A stretch of 64,000 nt of DNA from Hsuehochloa calcarea (taxonomy: Eukaryota; Streptophyta; Magnoliopsida; Poales; Poaceae), in NCBI GenBank assembly GCA_036346395.1, contig CM070603.1, positions 29,359,045 to 29,423,044 on the forward strand, given 5' to 3'. The notes under the pieces are model-generated. The model did not search any database. It saw only the letters and a list, made by a program, of their open reading frames with translations, and was not told the origin of the DNA. A program made the position numbers and the translations under genes. This document shows positions 10,853 to 21,499 of this stretch, one piece after another (positions within the stretch are counted from its first letter, which is position 1; every line of letters starts with the position of its first letter).

Positions 10853-12290
10853 TTAAAAGCTATGCTGAGGTTTAGTCTGTGCTTTAGTAAAGGTATATAC
10901 TAACTGAAGTTCTGAAAGCATATATTGAAGAGCAATAATTTGATCATGCACTCGCGATTTTATGAACAAAACATCTACTCCAATATGTTTGGTGAGTTTA
11001 TGCTTCATTGGATTTTGAGCAATGTTGATCACACCAGTATTGTCTGATAAGAGAAGAGTCGGTGCAGAAACTGAAACACCGAAATATTTAAGTAGCCTCC
11101 GAAGCCAAGTGATCTCAACTGTCAACACTACTATGGTTCGCAACTCAGCTTCAGTACTCGAACGAGAAACAACAATATGCTTCTTGGTCTTCCAAGCAAT
11201 TAGAGAGGTCAAGGAAAATAGAATAGGCAGAAAGAGATCGACAATCAGAAGGATCGCTAGCCCAAGTCATATCAGAGTCGTCTGTAGCTGCAAAGGGCTG
11301 GAATGAGGAAAGAAAAAGGCGACGACTGATGGCCCCACAAGATATCGCATAACACAAAGAAGGTAATTATAATACAGCTGAGTTGGAGCAGAAACTAACT
11401 GACTCAGAATGTGGATGGGTGAGAAATATCAGGTCGAGTGATCCCAATGTAGACAAGGCTCTAGACAAGATGACGGTAGTGAATAGGATCCTCAAGAGGC
11501 TCCCCATCAGTGGGCCGAAGGTGAACACTAAGCTCCATAGGAGTGTCCACCGTGCACTGATTAGTGAGACAAGCGTGAGCAAGGATACCCTAAATGTACT
11601 CCTAGGAGAGGTAGTAGCCATCAGGCGTAGAAGTGACATAAATCCTAAGGAAGTAAAGAAGAAGACCCAAATCAGACATCAAGAACCGCTCACTGAGATG
11701 CTCTTTCACAAAATCAATGTACTGAGGTCGTCCCCAATAGTTAGCATATCATCCACATAGAGGAGGAGCGTCCGACCCTGGGAGAGGTGTGTACAAAGAG
11801 GGCAGAGTCGTGATCACTGGTGGAGAAACCGACAATAGTTAAAACAGATGAGAAGCGGTCAAACCAAGCACGAGGGGCTTGCTTGAGCCCATAGAGAGAA
11901 CGACAAAGGCGACAAACCATACCAGCATGGACAAAATACACAGGGAGTGGCCGCATGTAGACTTTCTCACGCAGCTCGCCATTGAGAAAGGTATTCTTGA
12001 TGTCCAGTTGAGGGATGGACCACTATCGAACAGTGCCACAACAAGAGTGAATAGTAGTCATATGGGTGACAGGAGCGAATGTCTCATTGTAGTCATGACC
12101 ATACTCCTGTTGAAAACCGTACGCTACAAGACAAGCCTTGTAGCGATCAAGAGAACCATCCGAGCATGTCTTGATCAAGAGAACCATTCGAGCGGGTCTT
12201 GATCTTGTACAACCACTTGCACATGATGGGAGTGACGTGCAGGTAAGGGCACAAGATCGTCTAGGCAAGGGTCAGCTTGCTGATACACCT
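10853..12290 (-). pseudogene. Ty1/copia RT and RNase H fragment
   Basis: On the - strand, the RT entry block (DRYKACLVAYGFQQEYG, YNETFAPV) is at 12023-12268 and LYGLKQAPRAWFDRF at about 11840-11900. A YVDD-type catalytic box can be read near 11740-11760 in a shifted frame. RNase H is intact as a stretch at 10853-11212: IAWKTKKHIVVSRSSTEAE, LLSDNTGVINIAQNP and TKHIGVDVLFI. Gag, protease, integrase and the first part of RT are missing, and the homology stops near 12290, so this is a truncated 3' remnant. At least three frame changes are present. Confidence 0.88.
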
Positions 12291-12526
12291 CCGCCCACTC
12301 AACGGTTTCCATACGCCCTCCGAACCGATACACGCTCTTCGGACCGGTTAACATATCCCACGGGACATGCTCAACGCAAAACTAGGACGCCCACGCACAC
12401 GTAGACTCAGCGAGCAGAGAGTGGCCCAGACGAGCGAGGTACCCCGTGTGTAATTGCATTGCATAGATGTTATGCACTTTTATTGTGTTATATTTGTATG
12501 CATATTTTGTATGTTATGTGCATATT
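12291..12526. other. Spacer, nothing recognised
   Basis: GC-moderate sequence after the end of copia homology; no coding or repeat signature that I can name. Confidence 0.3.
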
Positions 12527-12616
12527 GTCGGAGTAGATTGGTTCCAGATTAACATGAAATCAGAAAACACCGTCGGAGTAGATTGGTTCCAGATTAACAT
12601 GAAATCAGAAAACATC
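12527..12616. repeat. 45-bp tandem duplication
   Basis: The unit beginning GTCGGAGTAGATTGGTTCCA occurs at 12527 and again at 12572, nearly identical. A decayed third start (GAGGTTCACATGAAATC) follows. Two copies only, so a recent local duplication. Confidence 0.85.
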
Positions 12617-12849
12617 GAGGTTCACATGAAATCATGAAACCCTATACCGAGGGAGTCACGTGAGTCTTGACATTTCATGTGGAGTTGCAATCTAAAATTT
12701 GAAAAATAAATTTGACAAAATTTAGGAATACACTTTGTAATTTGCGAATTAAATACGACGCGTGGTTTGGTACACCTAAGATACACGTGCGGTATTTTTG
12801 GAATCGAAAAAAAGGCGGATCGAAATTAGTCTCCTTGCCGCATCAGCCC
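12617..12849. other. AT-rich spacer, nothing recognised
   Basis: Possibly the outer part of MULE-A downstream DNA. No inverted partner of the MULE-A 5' side is visible by eye. Confidence 0.3.
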
Positions 12850-13290
12850 CTTCCCATTGTCTCATGACTACCCATGGTGGCGGCGAGCGTCGAAGTTATC
12901 CATGTTCTACGAGACGGGCCGAACGATTGCATGATGTTAGTAGAACGTAAGGCCAAATACATAATCAGGATGCAAATTGTACATAATTCACATCTTCGAG
13001 ATGGAGTGCGGCCGGGCGATTGGAAATGCTACAACGACTGCCGGTCTCAGTAGCCGGAGCCTTCTCCTTGTCTCGGGACTGCCACATCAGCGACGAGTGT
13101 CGAAATCATCAATATTTTGCGAGACGGGCTGGACGATTGCATGATGTTTAGTAGAACAAAATGCCAAATACATAATCAAGATGCAAATTGTACATAACTC
13201 TCCTCTTTGATATGGAGTGAGCCCGGGTGACAGGAAAAGCTATGACGACCGCCAGTCTTAGTAGCAGGATCCTTCCCCTTGTCTGTCGCG
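12850..13290. repeat. Imperfect 210-bp tandem duplication
   Basis: The block containing GAGACGGGCCGAACGATTGC and ATACATAATCAGGATGC at 12880-13060 recurs 210 bases on, with GAGACGGGCTGGACGATTGC, at 13090-13270. A partial third start follows. Divergence of roughly 10-15% by eye suggests an old duplication. It lies downstream of the GRF and MULE genes on the - strand. Confidence 0.75.
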
Positions 13291-13439
13291 TGTTGTGCCC
13301 GGTCGTACTCAACTTCCTGTTGGAGGGGGGGGGGTCCTCCACCACCACCCTATTGTCCTAGGCTCCTCGGTGCCTTTTCAATAGGGTCTGGTACGTACAA
13401 TTTCCATCACTGGAAGGTCTCGGCTCGCATCGCGTAGTT

Positions 13440-13830
13440 CAACATGTACTTCTACTAGATGAATACCCTATCGTACATCTCTGGGTCATCGATCCATTGG
13501 AAGAAGTTGCAACACATCCCATTGTGGAATGCAACATAAGGTGTGAAAAATCGATGTGTGCATAAGATTCTCTTACTAGGATGTTCCCGCACGTGTAGTA
13601 CGCCCGGGCGGCGGTGGCTGGGTGTGTGGACTGAATGATCTTCGCGGTTGTTTGCACACACATTGCAGGCGTGGAAAAATCTTGGTAGGGTTGCGCTTCT
13701 GCAGTATCTCCGCATGAAAGTTCGGCGATAAGTCCGACATATTCAAGGCCGACCTAATATTTTGCTGTTGAGCACAAAACAAGCGAGTGTCAGCTCGGAA
13801 CAAATAGAATGTCGAGATACGACGTTAAGA
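13440..13830 (-). pseudogene. GRF-type zinc-finger gene fragment, frameshifted
   Basis: One - strand frame reads AKIIQSTHPATAARAYYTCG, the next reads CCNFFQWIDDPEMYDR. Together these are the GRF zinc-finger pattern (Cys, G/A-R-x-[FY]-x-x-C, then C-x-FFxW). The fold binds single-stranded DNA or RNA in known proteins; small GRF proteins are common near grass Mutator elements. The two halves lie in different frames about 60 bases apart, so the gene has at least one frameshift. It is followed on the - strand by the 210-bp duplication and preceded by the MULE-A transposase. Confidence 0.6.
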
Positions 13831-13960
13831 AATAATGACGTACATAAATGCACAAATATGAGCAGACTACCCATTTACATGACATGACAGTCCCCGTACA
13901 GGTAGATAATACAATAAATTACGACATAGAATGACAACTAGACGAGCTCGGTCTGTTGGG

Positions 13961-16022
13961 TCAATCCTTCATGGAGTGGCCAATGGTGTTACATATCTTG
14001 CACTTCATCGTGTGACACAGGCCCCCACGCCGGCTATCAATGTCGTTCTGGAAGAGCTGTGTTTGTCGTCGTCTCTTCCCAGTTGACTTCAATGCCTTGT
14101 TCGGGCCCCTTTCACCCTTTTCGGCCAAAGATCCCTATAGTTCACATCCATATCATACGAGTGAAACTCTGCACTCCATGTACTGAAAAGATGCTGCATG
14201 TCACAGTACTCGGAGATATACGGTGTAGACATCCGCCTTAGTTGCGCACACGCCTTGTACACATACGAGCATGGCTTATGTAGGAGCTTGACTTGTCACA
14301 GGTGCAAGCAGACACATCACCCAGGGTGCATGCGTATTTCCTTTCCCCATGGCATGACAACTAACATATTTTTGCCCCAGCATGATCTCATACTTCCTCC
14401 CGAGGCCATCGATCACGCTAATGTCATGCATTTGGGCCTTCTGCATCTTCTGGTCCATATACCTATGCATGTTCTCGGACCACTGCTTCCCTTCTTCCAG
14501 CTACCGCCTCGCTGCAGTGGCTCTATTGACGAAGTAACCGACCGTGTGAGTCCATATGTCCTCAACGATTGTGGTGATATGGCGGCATCACACACCTTTG
14601 AGCACGCTGTTGTACACCTTGGACATGTTGATCATCATAATTACGTACCTCGCACCGTCTGTGGCATAGAGCAGAGACCATTTCTCAAACCCAGGAGTAT
14701 GGAGATTAATCCACTACATGAAACTTATGGTGTTCCTGGATTACCCGCTCGCGGCCTACTGCCCCTCCTGTGCCTCTGGAGGGGACTCCCTTGTATGCGT
14801 CGTAGTTCGATGTTCGAGGTCTGTCCATATGGACTCAAACTTCCGCCTCTGGTTCTGCATGCACAATGCCTTGAGCGTCTTCATTAGTTCCTGACTGTGA
14901 AACCGCTTGAAGAAGTTTGATCCAAGATGTCTCATGCACCACCGGGTTTTCACGTCGTTCCATTGGTAAGGGGGTTCCGTCCCATTCTTCATGGTGTTCA
15001 AAAGTGGCAACAACCCAACATTGCAGTCTGTGATAAGGCATACGTTGGGCCGGTCTCCCACAACCGTCTCGCTTCACATTCTCTAGGAACCACAACCAAC
15101 TAGATGTGTTCTCATTCTCTACGATAGCAAAAGTAACAGGGAGAAACTGGTCATTTGCATCGGCCGCCACCGCGGTGAGAATGGTGCCCTTGTACCTCCT
15201 TGTGAGGAAAGTGCTGTCCATCATGAGCACTGGATGACAAAACTTGAAGCAACTAGATGGCTAATGAGGCTTGCCACATATGCAAAAGTCACATTCCAAT
15301 ACTGCCGTAGCGGCTCACTAAGCTTGCAAGTGTGGTCGATCACCACCTTGGCCGTGAAGACCGAACCGAAGAACTTTGTGTACCGTGCTATAGCTTGCTG
15401 CATGACCGCCTTACTAGGGAAGTGCTATCCAACTAAGAAAGTGTTAGCATCAAACCCCCACCGGGACCCTTTTTCTTGTGGAAGTACGAGCGACTGCGCT
15501 GTGATATCATCAAGTCTAGATGCCGCATAAGGCACCTCCGATGACACAATTCCACCGGTTGGACCACCACCCTGGGGTGCGTCCTCCTTGCTACCATCCG
15601 AGCCTGGGTGGGCGTCCTCGTCGGACTCCAACATGAAAAGCTGGTCCAGTAGATACTCATGGCATTCAATGCGAGCCAACCACCACAGTCTTGCCCCCTC
15701 ATTTGGCACAAAATTATACGCAAGTCTTCTCTCGTGGACTTCATCCAAAATAGCAGCATCATCAAGGTTTCCTAGCAGTCTACGTACGAAATTCACGTAC
15801 ACCATCGGCTTCCTGTATATCGCCATCTCGGGCTGGAAGCAATCTGCATGTACTGGCCCCATGCTACGCTTCCATCCACCTTGACTAGCTCCCATACGCT
15901 CTGCCCTCCTCTACTCGTGTAGGTGATCATCTCGATGACAAGTTTCTTCGTCGTTGGCTCCTTGTCAAATTCCCTCCGGATGCAGCTCCCAAGCTCATGA
16001 ATATTCATCGCATCAAGCCTCT
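13961..16022 (-). pseudogene. MULE-A transposase, main exon region
   Basis: On the - strand the MULE transposase core is clear: LMMDSTFLTRRYKGTILTAV, then FAIVENENTSSWLWFLENVK (14835-15230). Next come CLITDCNVGLLPLL and RWCMRHLGSNFF (14756-15061). A SWIM-like CxC segment lies near 14250-14310. A C-terminal zinc knuckle (CKICNTIGH) at 13961-14002 lacks its last Cys, because that codon is now the stop TGA. The N-terminal part (15425-16022) includes NIHELGSCIRREFDKEP and an acidic stretch. The protein would cut and move Mutator elements. Several frame changes are present. The gene's first exon is cut at 16022 by two solo LTRs and resumes at 18750-18781 and 21400-21480. Confidence 0.85.
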
Positions 16023-16729
16023 TGAAAGATCTAGACCCACCATTATGAGTTAATGGATTATTTTCGTGATTAATGACAAATCCAAATATGAGACTAACTC
16101 TTTTATCTAGTAATATCTTGTGTAGTCTCATTTGGATATAAAGGTGAAATTCAATGAGGTATGCAATCGACATCTTAATCTTATATATTGTTGCATTCCT
16201 CGGATCCAAAATATAGGATTGAACTCAACCATAAGTTAAACTTGAATATGTGCATATGATCTTATTACACATTTATGTATGCGCACATCTAGGGAGAGTT
16301 TTATTCTATATTTTGTGGGTTTATTAGTATTGATTCATATTCCATTCTCCACATACATTTGGGATCTTTACTTTGAAACAAATCCGTTTGAGCATACAAA
16401 ACTTGCGTAGTTCTTGTATACTCATGATTATAAGTATATAGAACTTGTGTAGTTCTTGTATACTCAAGTTAGAGTATATATATAACTTGTGTAGTTGATA
16501 TAGACTCAATTTGTTCTCTCATTTGTCATCATTCTATTTATGAGTAATTAAGTGGTTATCATCAATTACCAAAGAGGGAAAGATTGAGGTATCTTGTCCC
16601 ACCATTATGTGTTAATGGTATGGTGTGGTAATTAATGATAATCATATTGTGGAACTAACTTTTTCCATGAGTTGGATATATAGGTTATGTTCCAGGAGGA
16701 TGAAGACTTGAGATGATCATGAGTTGATC

Positions 16730-17000
16730 ATCAAGTCGAGATTCAAGTGAAGGATGCATCATGTGTTGATGCACATCAAGTCAAGAGAAGACCCATCATG
16801 TGTTGATGGAGGTCAAGTGAAGGAATGCATCATGCGTTGATGCATGTGAAGACTCGGGATGAAGAAATCATCATGTGTTAATGATGTTCAAGATAAGATC
16901 CCGAAGTGAAGAAATCATCATGTGTTGATGATGTTCAAGATAAGATCCCGAAGTGAAGAGATCATCATATGTTGATGATTGTCAAAGTCAAGGATTTGGA
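16730..17000 (+). repeat. Hairpin array 1 of LTR A (CATCA-TGTGT-TGATG)
   Basis: About seven units, each an inverted repeat around TGTGT or a one-base variant. Outer stem bases differ from unit to unit but stay paired, for example GCATCA/TGATGC, CCATCA/TGATGG and ATCATCA/TGATGAT. Spacing is about 38-45 bases. Confidence 0.85.
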
Positions 17001-17227
17001 CTTGAAGTGTTGATGTGCGTCATCAAGCTTCAAGAAGATGCAAGGCAAAGGTATGACTAGTTAGGGCAAGGATGTGTTCCTAGTCTTTTACCGGTCTTGG
17101 TGTTTGGTTGGAAGACCGGATTGCTAGTATAGGATTGCCGTACTATTAAGAGTGGTCTTGACTAGTAGCATGAGTTAGTCATGTGTTGATAGCTCATTGT
17201 GTTTGCTCTAGCTCATCTATGCATGGA

Positions 17228-17530
17228 GCTATTATTTGCGAATGTGTTTTGCAAATAGCCGAGGCTCATGCATTTAATCTTTGTAGCATGGGACTATACT
17301 TTGCAAATGTGTTTTGTAAACGGTTGAAGTCCATGCACCTTAGCCTTGTGGCATGATGCTGTTATTTACGAATGTGTTTTGCAAATAGTTGATACTCATG
17401 TTTGATTTCTTGTAGCATGTGACTTAAGTTTGCAAATGTGTTTTGCAAATGGTGCGAGTTCATGCACCCTATTCCTCGTGATATGATTCTAAAAGTTTGT
17501 AAATGTGTTTTGCAACTTGTTAGGAATCAG
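17228..17530 (+). repeat. Hairpin array 2 of LTR A (GCAAA-TGTGT-TTTGC)
   Basis: Five to six units at roughly 55-60-base spacing, with stem TTTGCAAA or a variant and the loop TGTG(T). The loop is the same as in array 1, although the stem sequence is unrelated. Confidence 0.82.
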
Positions 17531-17613
17531 GTTCTTGATCCTTGTTGGCATGGCTTGTCAATTAGCAAATGTATTTTGAAATTGAAGTTGTTGCTGTGCT
17601 CTGTCAGGATAAT

Positions 17614-17935
17614 CGGAAGTTCCGGCATTGTATGTGCGGAAGTTCCGATTATCGGAAGCTTCTGAAATTCGGCGGAACGTTTTTTTTCCAGAGAAGCACC
17701 ATTTTGGGATTTAGCCAAAATTTGGAGGTGTGGTAGTTCCGCTACGTGTGGTGCGGAACTTCCGAAGATCGGAACTTCCGCAACTTGGTTGGCGGTAGTT
17801 CCGCACTAAAATGCAAACGGCTAGTTTCTCGTCTGAAATAGCCGTTGCTGTACTTTTCTCTAAGGTGTGGTAGTTCCGGTCGATACATGTGTGGTAGTTC
17901 CGGTCGATACATGGCGGAACTTTCGATTTCTCTGA
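17614..17935 (+). repeat. Array of 11-bp CGGAA-S-TTCCG boxes in LTR A
   Basis: Exact boxes are at 17614-17624, 17637-17647, 17754-17764 and 17770-17780, with at least five near-matches in between and after (for example 17793-17803). Each is a palindrome with a G or C centre. The array lies just upstream of the LTR TATA box. Confidence 0.85.
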
Positions 17936-19369
17936 TTTTTCAGGGGTTTGTCTCCCAACGGCTAGTTTTTGTGTGTGGGCTATATATAGCCACCTTGGCC
18001 AGTTGGGAGAGGTTGCTGGTGCTATTGTTAAGTGCTATACTCATTCTTTGAGCTAAGAGCAAGCCTCTATTCTCTTTTGTGCATGTGTTGCACTTGGTGA
18101 GATTAGAGAGCAAACCCTAAGTGCATGTGTTGTCTTAGGTAGTGGATTGTGTATCCACGTGAGCGTTAACACTTGATTAGTTCAAGTGAAAGTTTGGATT
18201 TGTTACTCTTGGTGTTTGCTGACACCTAGACAGCGTGGAGGTGTCGTGCCCGGTGATCTTCTCAAGAAGCTTGTGAGAAGGCCCGGCGTGTTGTGAGTGG
18301 TTTGGTGCTCGCCATCTCCGGAGTGGAGGAAGAGCAACCCTAGTGGAGCGAGGTGTTGGTTCGGTTTGGAACCGGTCCAAGTGGTTGGACTTACCTCGGA
18401 GGTGTTGGCTTAATTAGTGGAGCCGGTACAACGTGGTTGGGCTTACCTCAACGTGGATTAGGGGAGACCGGCAAGTCTCCAAACACCACGGTAAAATATA
18501 ATTGTGTCCATCTTGTTTTTATCTTGTGCTTTACTTTGAGCGATTTACATTACATGCTTTAATTGTTTATATATCATTGTGTGATTGCTCTCTTGTATTG
18601 TTGGTGCACTTAGTTGAGCCTAGTTGATTTAGGTTTTAATTGTACAACACCAATTCGCTATTAGCTTCCACATTTATATATTGGTTTAGCGCGAAAGATT
18701 TTTAAAACCGCCTATTCACCCCCCTCTAGTCGGCCACCTCGATCTTACACCCCTCCACCCGGATCACCTTGTATTGGCATATGAATAATCTAGACCCACC
18801 ATTATGAGTTAATGGAGTATTTTGATGATTAATGACAAATCTATTTGTGAGACTAACACTTCTGTTATTATATCTATTGTTTAGTCTCAGTTGAATAAAA
18901 CAGTGAAATTCAAAGAGGTATGCATTCGACATCATATTTCTATATTTTGTTGCATTCCTTGGATCCAAAATATAGGTTGAACTCCACCAAAAGTCTAACT
19001 TGAATATGTGCATATGTTCTTATTACACATTTGTGTATGCACACATTTAGGGGGAGTTCACTCTATGTTTTGTGGTTTCATTAGTATTGATCCATATTTA
19101 TTTATCCACATATTGGGGATCTCTACTTTGAAACATATCAATGAGTATATAAAACTTGTGTAGTTCATATATACTCATATTTATCTACATTCAATTATTT
19201 GCAATGGAAGTGGTTATCATCAATTACCAAAGAGGAAAATATTGAAGTATCTTGTCCCACCATTATGAGTTAATGTTATGTTGTGGTAATTAATGATAAT
19301 CATATTATGGAATTAACATTTTCCATGAGTTGGATGAATATGTTATGTTCCATGATGATGACGACGTGG

Positions 19370-20110
19370 GATGACTCATGAGTTGATCGTCACCGAGTCA
19401 ATGTTCAAGAAGAAGATGCATCATGTGTTGATGTGTATGAAGATCTTGAAGAAAAGGAAATCATAATGTGTCGATGATGTTCAAGAAGAGGTGATGATTA
19501 TGAGTTGATCATCAAGTCAAGAGAAGACCCATCATGTGTTGATGGAGGTCAAGTGAAAGAATGCATCATGAGTTGATGCATATTCAAGTCAAGAACTTGA
19601 AGTAAAGGAGATCATCATGTGTTGATGATTATCGAAAGTCAAGAACCTAGAATTGAAGTAAAGATGTGCGTTATCAAGCTTCAAGAAGATGCTTAAGGTA
19701 AATGTATGACTAGCTAGGGCTAAGGATGTGTTCCTAGTCTTTTACTGGTCTTGGTGTTTGGTTAGAGACCAGATTGCTATTATAGGTTGATGTACTATTA
19801 AGAGGGGTCTTGACTAGTAGCTTGAATTAGTCATGTGTTGATAGCTCGTTGAGCTTGCTCTAGCTCATCTATGCATAGTGCTATTGTTTGCGAATGTGTT
19901 TCGCAAATAGTTAAAGCTCATGCATCATAATCCTTATAGCATGTGACTTTAGTTTACGAATGTGTTTTGCAAATGGTTTAAGTCCATGTACCTTATTCCT
20001 TGTGGCGTTGATTCTAAAAGTTGGCAAATGTGTTTTGCAACTTGTTGAGAATCTTGCCTTCAACTCTTGTGTTCATCGCTCATCAATTTGGCAAATGTGT
20101 TTTGCAAATT
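19370..20110 (+). repeat. TGTGT-loop hairpin arrays of LTR B
   Basis: CATCA-TGTGT-TGATG-type units lie at about 19370-19640 and TTTGC-type units at about 19887-20110. At 19887-19907 the stem is TTTGCGAA with TTCGCAAA, fully paired, where LTR A has only an imperfect pairing. Confidence 0.82.
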
Positions 20111-20149
20111 GAGTTGAAGCGAAATGCCAACAAGCTGATTTTCTTAGAA

Positions 20150-20580
20150 AAGTCGGTAGTACCACGTTATGTTGGCGATACTACCGTACGGACCGGAGTT
20201 CTTATGGTGAAACTACCGCAAAGAGGTATGATCGCAATCCCTGCGGTACGTGTTTTCCAAAGACATGCATTTTGGGAGTTTATTTGCTCTCTTGGAAGTG
20301 CGATAGTACTGGAGTTCGTTGAGTGGAACTACCGCAGCCCAGTAAGACCGAAAAGTGAACGACGGTAAGTTATTTCCAGAGAGGGCCGGTTTTGGACCTC
20401 TACGGGAAGCGGTAGTACTGCCCTTATGTTCGGTATGGCCGGAGAGTGGAACTACCGCATGATCAATGTCGGTAGTACCGCGCTGCATTCTCAACGGCTA
20501 TTTCAGAGGCGAATTATAGCCGTTACTGTACTGTCAGTGGGAGTGTGGTAGTACCGATCGATGAACGACGGTACTACCGC
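20150..20580 (+). repeat. Array of CGGTA-S-TACCG boxes in LTR B
   Basis: Exact boxes are at 20470-20480 (CGGTAGTACCG) and 20569-20579 (CGGTACTACCG). About eight half- or near-matches such as GAAACTACCGC and CGGTAGTACTG lie between. The position relative to the TATA box is as in LTR A. Confidence 0.8.
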
Positions 20581-21399
20581 CCGTGCTGATTTTTTCAGCA
20601 TATTTCCCCCCAACGGCTAGTTTTTATGTGTGGGTTATAAATACCCACCTTGGCCGGTTGTGGGTGTGTTGTTGCTGGTGTTATTCATTCCCTTGAGCAA
20701 AGAGCAAGCCATCTCCTCTCTTATGTGCATGTGTTGCACTTAGTGAGCTTAGAGAGCAAACCCTAAGTGCATGTGTTGCATTGGCTAGTGGATTGTGTAT
20801 CTACTTGAGCTTAGACACTTGATTCGTTCAAGTGAGCGTTTTCGACTTGTTACTCTTGGTGTTTGCCGACACCTAGACGGTTTAGAGGAGTTGCGTCGGT
20901 GATCTTCTCAAAGAAGGTTGTGAGAAGACCGGGCGGTTGTGAGTGGTTTGGTGCTCGCCACCTCCAGAGTGGAGGAAGAGCGACCCCGAGTGGACCGAGG
21001 TGTTGGTTCGTGTTGGAGCGGTCCAAGTGGTTGGACTTACCTCGGATGTATTTGGCTTAATTCGTGGAGCCGATCCAATTAGTTTGGGCTTCCCTCAACG
21101 TGGATTAGGGGAGACTGGTAAGTCTCCGAACACCACGGTAAAACATCATCGTGTCTTTGTGGTTTGTTCTTCTTGTGTGCAATTTACATTCGCTATATTA
21201 AATTGCTTACATGTCATTGTATGATTGATATCATTATCAATAACATTATGTTGTTGGTGCACTTAGTAAAGACTAGTTGATTTATGCTTTAATTGTGCAA
21301 AACCGAATTGATTTATAATTCTACATAAAACTCGGTTTTAGCCAAACGATTTAAAAACCGCCTATTCACCCCCCTCTAGTCGGCTTCCTCGATCTTAGA

Positions 21400-21490
21400 G
21401 CATCTCAACAGGTCCAACCCATCCGGTCCGACCCATACAAGATGTGACCATAAAACACTATCAAGTCTTGCATGTTCGAAATTACCCAAA
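21400..21490 (-). pseudogene. Detached N-terminal end of the MULE-A transposase
   Basis: The - strand reads MQDLIVFYGHILYGSD, which resembles the KIYYGHVTILEDPRG start of MULE-B (22285 on). It joins the MULE-A main region through 18750-18781 once the two solo LTRs are set aside. An in-frame stop follows TC. Confidence 0.5.
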
Positions 21491-21499
21491 GCCACAACC

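Larger units (their letters stand above)
16023..18749 (+). mobile_element. Solo LTR A, Sirevirus-like, in MULE-A
   Basis: 2,727 bases starting TGAAAGATCTAGACCC and ending CTCGATCTTACA. It is flanked by CCTCT (16018-16022) and CCCCT (18750-18754), 4 of 5 bases alike. The end matches the 5' LTR end at 53979, which is followed by a Met-tRNA primer site, so this is the same superfamily. No internal coding DNA remains. The promoter TATA lies at 17978-17991. Its U3 part carries three repeat arrays, listed separately, and an embedded copy of the element's pre-LTR region at about 16240-16620. Confidence 0.83.
18782..21399 (+). mobile_element. Solo LTR B, Sirevirus-like, in MULE-A
   Basis: 2,618 bases starting TGAATAATCTAGACCC and ending CTCGATCTTAGA, where the last CA has become GA. 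Flanks are GCATA (18777-18781) and GCATC (21400-21404), 4 of 5 alike. It is collinear with LTR A: embedded pre-LTR region, TGTGT hairpins, palindromic boxes, TATA and end block. The boxes have a different sequence (CGGTA-S-TACCG), so A and B belong to sister families. Only 32 bases of MULE-A separate it from LTR A. Confidence 0.82.

Noticed and set aside
16730..17000. CRISPR-like regular repeats
   Set aside because: Units are inverted repeats with varying stems and short irregular spacing in a plant LTR; no unique spacers and no cas genes.
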